Assembly: GCF_014648875.1 (NCBI RefSeq)
Contig: NZ_BMRY01000001.1
Location: forward strand, 1,161,304-1,225,303
Direction: 5' to 3'
From: Streptomyces parvus
GTDB taxonomy: Bacteria > Actinomycetota > Actinomycetes > Streptomycetales > Streptomycetaceae
Length of the DNA: 64,000 nucleotides
Shown: piece after piece, positions 60,174-64,000 of the stretch
How the letters are laid out: the number at the start of each line of letters is the position of its first letter
Numbering within the stretch: the first letter of the stretch is position 1
The notes under the pieces: generated by a model
Databases searched by the model: none
What the model was told of the DNA's origin: nothing
Seen by the model: only the letters and a program-made list of their open reading frames with translations
Program-made: the position numbers and the translations under genes

Positions 60174-60455
60174 CGGCCCCTCGGCACACCGCTAACGTCA
60201 CCCGTGGCGATCAGGGGATCGCTCGCGGCCACGATAGGCGGACCCCGGCCGAGGTCGGCCCGTGATTCCCGGACAACTCGGCAGATCTTTCGATCCGCCT
60301 TGGCTGAAAAGCGATGTGACGCATCATCACCTGATTCGGCCGCTGCCAACCCCCGACGCGGACCCGAAGCGCCCAGCGCACAGACCCGCACCGCACGGCA
60401 TGGCCCGGCTCCGCACCGCACCGCACCGCACCGCACCGCACAGGAAGGATCGCCC
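60174..60455. promoter_or_regulatory. Divergent promoter region between kinase and LanL genes
   Basis: This 282-base gap contains no precursor-like ORF that I could defend: the longest plus frame (60262) is Pro/His/Arg-rich and low-complexity. The right half holds a CCGCA microsatellite (60411-60440) followed by AGGAAGGA, the ribosome-binding site for GTG 60456. GATCTTTCGATCCGCC near 60292 is a mildly AT-rich patch. Confidence 0.4.
60411..60440. repeat. (CCGCA)6 microsatellite upstream of LanL
   Basis: Six perfect CCGCA units immediately precede the LanL ribosome-binding site. Expansion or contraction would change the leader length or spacing of the promoter. Confidence 0.85.
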
Positions 60456-63314
60456 GTGAGCACGGACTGCGACGAACACGACAGCGGCAGCTTCTTCGCG
60501 CTGGACACCGGACTGCTGCCCGGCATCGTCGACGGCGTGCTGCACCGGCGCGGTGCCACCGGGTGGGCGGTCGATCAGGGGGAGTTCTGGTGCTCGGTCC
60601 GGCCCCGCGGCCATCGGAGCGGCGAACAGGGCTGGAAACTGCACCTGTCGGCCACACCGCTGTCCGCGGCCCTGGTGCTCGCGGTGGCGGCCGACGTCCT
60701 CATCGGGGAACGGGCCTCGTTCAAGTTCGCCGGCTCCCTGGACCGGGTCGCCCTGCTGACCGGCGGGCGTGCCGACCGCGGGGGCGGCGGAAAGTTCATC
60801 ACGGTCTACCCGGACGACCCGGAGCTGTTCCGCCGACTGGCCCGGCGGCTCCACGCGGCGACGCTGGGGCTGCGCGGACCCCGCATCCTGTCGGACCAGC
60901 CGTACGCCCCGGGCAGCCTCGTCCACTACCGCTACGGGGTGTTCGGCGGGGTGCGGACGACGACGAACGACGGGGACACGGACGTACGGCTGCGCAACCC
61001 CGCCGGTGAACTGGAGAAGGACCGGCGTCAGGCCTGGGTCACCACCCCCGCGTGGGCACCGCCCCCGTTCCCGGAGCCGACGTCTCCCCCGGGGGCCACG
61101 TCGAACCCGTCGCGGGCGCAGACCGGACCGCTGGAGCAGACCGGACCGCGGAAGCCGACGCGGACACCGGGGAGGAAATCCGTTCGCCTCAACGGCCGTT
61201 ACGTCGTCGCCAAGGCGATCCGGCACGCCTTCAAGGGCGGGGTGTACCTCGCGACCGACGAGACCACCGGCCGGCAGGTCGTGGTGAAGGAGGCGCGGGC
61301 GCACGTCGGCGTCCGCATGGACGGCACCGACCTCCAGGACACCCTGCGCCACGAGGCCGAGATGCTGGAGGCGCTGGCCCCGCTGGGCTGCACCCCTGCC
61401 GCGATCGAGTTGTTCGCGCAGGGCGGCAACCTCTTCCTGGCCCAGGAGTTCGTGCCGGGGCGGACGCTGCGCGACCGGCTGGTGAAGCGCCCGGTGCGGG
61501 ACCTCGCGGAGTTCCTGCACCTCGGCCGGCAGATCGTGGACATCGTGGCGGGCGTCCACGGCACCGGGCGGGTGCTGCGCGACCTCTCACCGAACAACCT
61601 CATGGTCACCCCGGAAGGCCGGGTCCGGCTCATCGACGTCGAGTACCTGGCACCCGAGGGCGTCCCGGTCCGCCGCGGGTACACCCCCGGCTATGTCGGC
61701 CCCGAGGTGTCCTCGCTGCGGGACTACGACTTCACGGCCCCCACGTACGCGGGCGACCTCTACGGCCTCGGCGCGGTGCTGCTCCACCTGGCGACGGGTG
61801 TCGACATGCTCCTGGTCCCCGACGACCGCCCGGTGGGCGACCGTACGGAGGCCCTGATCGCACTGGCGATCGCCGACCGCCCCTGGGCGGCCCCGCTTCT
61901 GCCTCTGCTGCTCGCCCTCTGCGCCCCGCTCCCCGAAAGACGTTGGGAGCTGTCCCGGGTACGGAGGGTTCTCGCGGAGCTGCCCGGAACCGGTCACCGG
62001 CCCACGGGCGGAACCGGGGTGACGGGCCCGGGCGCCTGCGGTGGGAGCGGCGTTGCCGCCCTGGCCGACGAGGAGCGCGAACGGCTGATCGCCGACGGCC
62101 TCGCGTATCTGCTCCGCACCCGCCCCGGCAGCGGCGGACACCTCTGGGACGTCAGCTCGTTCGGCGCGACCACCGACCCGCTGAACGTCCAGTACGGATC
62201 GGCCGGCGTCCTGGCCGTGCTCACCCGGGCCGCGGCGGCGGGCGCGGGGCCCGACGTCCGGCACGGGGTGGCGGAGCTGACGGAGTGGACACGGCGGCGC
62301 CTCGCCGATCTTCCCACCGGCCGGACACCCGACGGAACGCTCCTGCCCGGGCTGCACTTCGGCCGCTCCGGCACGGCCTGGGCACTGCTCGACGCGGCGC
62401 TGCTGCTGGGCGACGAGGACGTCGCCGCCGAGGCGTCCGCACTGGCGCGCGCGGTCCCCGTCGACTGGCCCAACCGGGACATCTGCCACGGGGCGGCGGG
62501 GGCCGGGATGACCCAGCTGCACTTCTGGCGCACGACCGGTGATCCGGCTTTCCGCGACCGGGCGGTCGCCTGCGCCGGGGCGATCGTCGAGGCGGCCGAG
62601 GACCACCCGTCCGGGGTGATCTGGCCGGTGCCGGCCGCCTTCGACTCGAACCTCGCCGGGGCCCGCCACTACGGGTTCGCCCACGGCATCGCGGGGATCG
62701 GCGCATTCCTGCTGGCGGCCGGGGTGGCGGCGGATCACGCGGGCCTCCTGCAGGGGGCCCGTGCGGTGGGCGACACCCTGGTGAGGCTGGCCCGGATCGA
62801 GGACGGCCGGGCGGTCTGGCCGGCCGGGGACCGGGACGCCGACGGGCCGGTGGGGCAGACTCACTGGTGCAGCGGCTCCTCGGGCATCGGCACGTTCCTG
62901 GTCCGGCTCTGGGCGCGGACGGGCGACGAACGGTACCGGGAGGCGGCCGTGGGCGCGGCGGCCGGAGTACGGGATGCCATGTGGCTCTCCTCGCCCGCCG
63001 CCTGTCACGGGCTCGCCGGGAACGCGGAGTTCCTGCTCGACATGTCCGCCGCGCTCGGCGACCCCCGGTACCGCGAGCAGGCCGGGGAGCTGGCCGCGTG
63101 CATCCACACCCGCGCCGTCCGGCGCGACGGCCTGCTGGTGGTGCCCGACGAATCGCTGGAGGCGGTCACGGGCGGCTACCAGACCGGTGCCGCCGGAACG
63201 GTCGGCATGCTGCTGCGCCTGCGGGACGGGGGCCCGCGGCTCTGGATGCCGGACACCCCGGACCTCTTCGCCCCCGCCGGGCGGCACCCGCGTACGGCGG
63301 TGGGAGCGCGATGA
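60456..63314 (+). CDS. lanL: Class IV lanthipeptide synthetase (LanL type)
   Basis: GTG 60456 gives 952 residues, the expected size of three-domain LanL enzymes. An N-terminal lyase-like domain has GWKLHLSATPLSAALVLA, ERASFKFAGSLDRVALLTGG and GKFITVYPDDPELFRRL. A Ser/Thr-kinase domain follows (FKGGVYLATDETTGRQVVVK with Lys at about 276; LRDLSPNNLMV; LIDVEYLAPEG). A LanC-like cyclase from about 530 on has HWCSGSSGIGTF (Cys at about 805) and ACHGLAGNAEF (Cys850, His851), the zinc ligands absent from class III LanKC, which favours class IV. It is coupled by ATGA to the next gene. The precursor was not found in this window. Confidence 0.9.
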   Translation: MSTDCDEHDSGSFFALDTGLLPGIVDGVLHRRGATGWAVDQGEFWCSVRPRGHRSGEQGWKLHLSATPLSAALVLAVAADVLIGERASFKFAGSLDRVALLTGGRADRGGGGKFITVYPDDPELFRRLARRLHAATLGLRGPRILSDQPYAPGSLVHYRYGVFGGVRTTTNDGDTDVRLRNPAGELEKDRRQAWVTTPAWAPPPFPEPTSPPGATSNPSRAQTGPLEQTGPRKPTRTPGRKSVRLNGRYVVAKAIRHAFKGGVYLATDETTGRQVVVKEARAHVGVRMDGTDLQDTLRHEAEMLEALAPLGCTPAAIELFAQGGNLFLAQEFVPGRTLRDRLVKRPVRDLAEFLHLGRQIVDIVAGVHGTGRVLRDLSPNNLMVTPEGRVRLIDVEYLAPEGVPVRRGYTPGYVGPEVSSLRDYDFTAPTYAGDLYGLGAVLLHLATGVDMLLVPDDRPVGDRTEALIALAIADRPWAAPLLPLLLALCAPLPERRWELSRVRRVLAELPGTGHRPTGGTGVTGPGACGGSGVAALADEERERLIADGLAYLLRTRPGSGGHLWDVSSFGATTDPLNVQYGSAGVLAVLTRAAAAGAGPDVRHGVAELTEWTRRRLADLPTGRTPDGTLLPGLHFGRSGTAWALLDAALLLGDEDVAAEASALARAVPVDWPNRDICHGAAGAGMTQLHFWRTTGDPAFRDRAVACAGAIVEAAEDHPSGVIWPVPAAFDSNLAGARHYGFAHGIAGIGAFLLAAGVAADHAGLLQGARAVGDTLVRLARIEDGRAVWPAGDRDADGPVGQTHWCSGSSGIGTFLVRLWARTGDERYREAAVGAAAGVRDAMWLSSPAACHGLAGNAEFLLDMSAALGDPRYREQAGELAACIHTRAVRRDGLLVVPDESLEAVTGGYQTGAAGTVGMLLRLRDGGPRLWMPDTPDLFAPAGRHPRTAVGAR

Positions 63315-64000
63315 ACCGGCACCCGCAGCGCATCAGCTTCCGCTTCTCGGCACGGTCCCGTTTCGCCGCCTGTCTGGTGGCCACCGCCGACGGCGCGCCG
63401 GCCCCGGGGTGGTGGGACCTCGACGGCACGCGTCCCCCGTACTCCGGTGGCACGCCCCGCTACCGGGAGGGCGCCCCGGCGGAGACCACCGCCACCCAGG
63501 TGCTGCCGACCGAGGACGGCGGGCTGCTGCGACTGCGCGGCGCGGCGGGCTCCGGCCGCCATCTGCTCCTGCTGTCGCCCGCCGAGTCCCTGTCCCCGGC
63601 CGAGGACCCGGACGAGCCCCCGGCCAGGGGCCCGGCCGAGGACCCGGCCGAGCGCCTGCCCGTCGGGGCGCGCGGCCTGCGCCTGGTGCCCGGCGGCCCG
63701 CGCGGGACGCTCGCGCTGGCGGTGGAGACCGCTCACGACGGCCGTACCCGCGTCTGGCGGGTCCTTCCCGCGCCACTGCGGCTGAGCGATCCACTGACCC
63801 TGCCGGGCCGGGTGACCGCCCTCCTGCCGCTGGACGGAACGGGCTGCCGCTACGCCACGGACCTCGAAGGGCCGGACGGACACCGCCCCGTCTCCCTCGA
63901 CCTGCGCGACGGGCGGTGGCACGCCCTCCCGTCCCCGGCGAACGGCCGCGTCCACCGGCTGCTGCTCTCGGCACCGGCCTCGGGGCTGCTGCTGACGGCG
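63311..64000 (+). CDS. Propeller-like / prolyl-oligopeptidase-type peptidase N-terminus, partial at right edge
   Basis: ATG 63311 overlaps the LanL stop by four bases, and the frame remains open to the edge (230 residues). The visible part is an N-terminal domain only (PQRISFRFSARSRFAACLVA, WWDLDGTRPPYSGGTPRYRE, GARGLRLVPGGPRGTLALAV, CRYATDLEGPDGHRPVSLDL), with blade-like repeats and a Pro/Glu-rich insert around residues 95-115. S9 peptidases next to class III/IV lanthipeptide synthetases are suggested leader-removing enzymes. The catalytic domain lies outside the window, so the call is tentative. Confidence 0.5.
   Translation, partial: MNRHPQRISFRFSARSRFAACLVATADGAPAPGWWDLDGTRPPYSGGTPRYREGAPAETTATQVLPTEDGGLLRLRGAAGSGRHLLLLSPAESLSPAEDPDEPPARGPAEDPAERLPVGARGLRLVPGGPRGTLALAVETAHDGRTRVWRVLPAPLRLSDPLTLPGRVTALLPLDGTGCRYATDLEGPDGHRPVSLDLRDGRWHALPSPANGRVHRLLLSAPASGLLLTA

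Noticed and set aside
59205..60455. N-terminal extension of the LanL frame back to 59205
   Set aside because: It is antisense to the sensor kinase and low-complexity. GTG 60456 has a good ribosome-binding site and matches LanL length.
60262..60459. Lanthipeptide precursor upstream of LanL
   Set aside because: The frame is Pro/His/Arg-rich, low-complexity, lacks a plausible Ser/Thr/Cys core and overlaps the CCGCA microsatellite.

Overview
The window is about 72% G+C, with strong third-position G/C bias and many GTG starts. It also carries a Streptomyces-type conservon, DrrAB- and MacB-like exporters, many TetR/MarR regulators and a class IV lanthipeptide synthetase. The source is almost certainly a Streptomyces chromosome. 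I saw no rRNA, tRNA, CRISPR array, phage or intact insertion sequence.

Layout. 0-4.7 kb is a patchy accessory stretch: a left-truncated aminoglycoside-phosphotransferase-like gene with a rare TTA codon, the tail of a decayed regulator, a pterin carbinolamine dehydratase, a winged-helix/zinc-ribbon protein and small hypotheticals. 4.7-15.2 kb is one leftward acyl-CoA catabolic operon: DinB-like TIGR03084 protein, AtuA-like DUF1446 protein, acyl-CoA carboxylase beta and alpha subunits, acyl-CoA dehydrogenase, CoA ligase, enoyl-CoA hydratase and a terminal TetR regulator. Most junctions overlap, and a TetR-like palindrome lies at its head. 15.3-21.2 kb holds a NUDIX hydrolase, a divergent EamA exporter/LysR pair and a large FAD/Fe-S oxidoreductase. 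21.5-27.2 kb is a conservon (sensor-kinase-like, roadblock, DUF742, GTPase) followed by two P450s; the first lacks the K-helix arginine and ends inside a 162-bp palindromic element. serC follows.

28.5-42 kb is a mosaic of small operons, each with a local regulator: Uma2, DUF4259, a broken methyltransferase, an isochorismatase-like hydrolase/MarR pair, GNAT, a DrrAB-type ABC exporter/TetR pair, a DUF1772 and NTF2-like pair with TetR, SMI1/KNR4, an alpha/beta hydrolase/TetR pair, a secreted propeller and an SGNH hydrolase. Several divergent gaps carry clear inverted repeats that look like operators. 42-50 kb holds a TetR/membrane-protein pair, a MarR/EamA pair whose two start codons lie inside one perfect 17-bp inverted repeat, a lipoprotein and a GH3 beta-glucosidase divergent from TetR.

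50.2-57.1 kb contains a two-component system with a GerMN-like lipoprotein, whose response regulator is split by a frameshift, divergent from a lipoprotein / membrane-fusion / MacB-type ABC exporter operon. 57.1-60.2 kb has a CPBP protease and a NarL-type two-component pair. 60.4 kb to the right edge begins a lanthipeptide cluster: a LanL-type synthetase translationally coupled to a protein cut off by the window. No precursor peptide is visible here, so it probably lies beyond the right edge.

Reading starts were chosen from ribosome-binding sites, gene overlaps and where family homology begins. Functions are inferred from remembered family motifs, not from searches.
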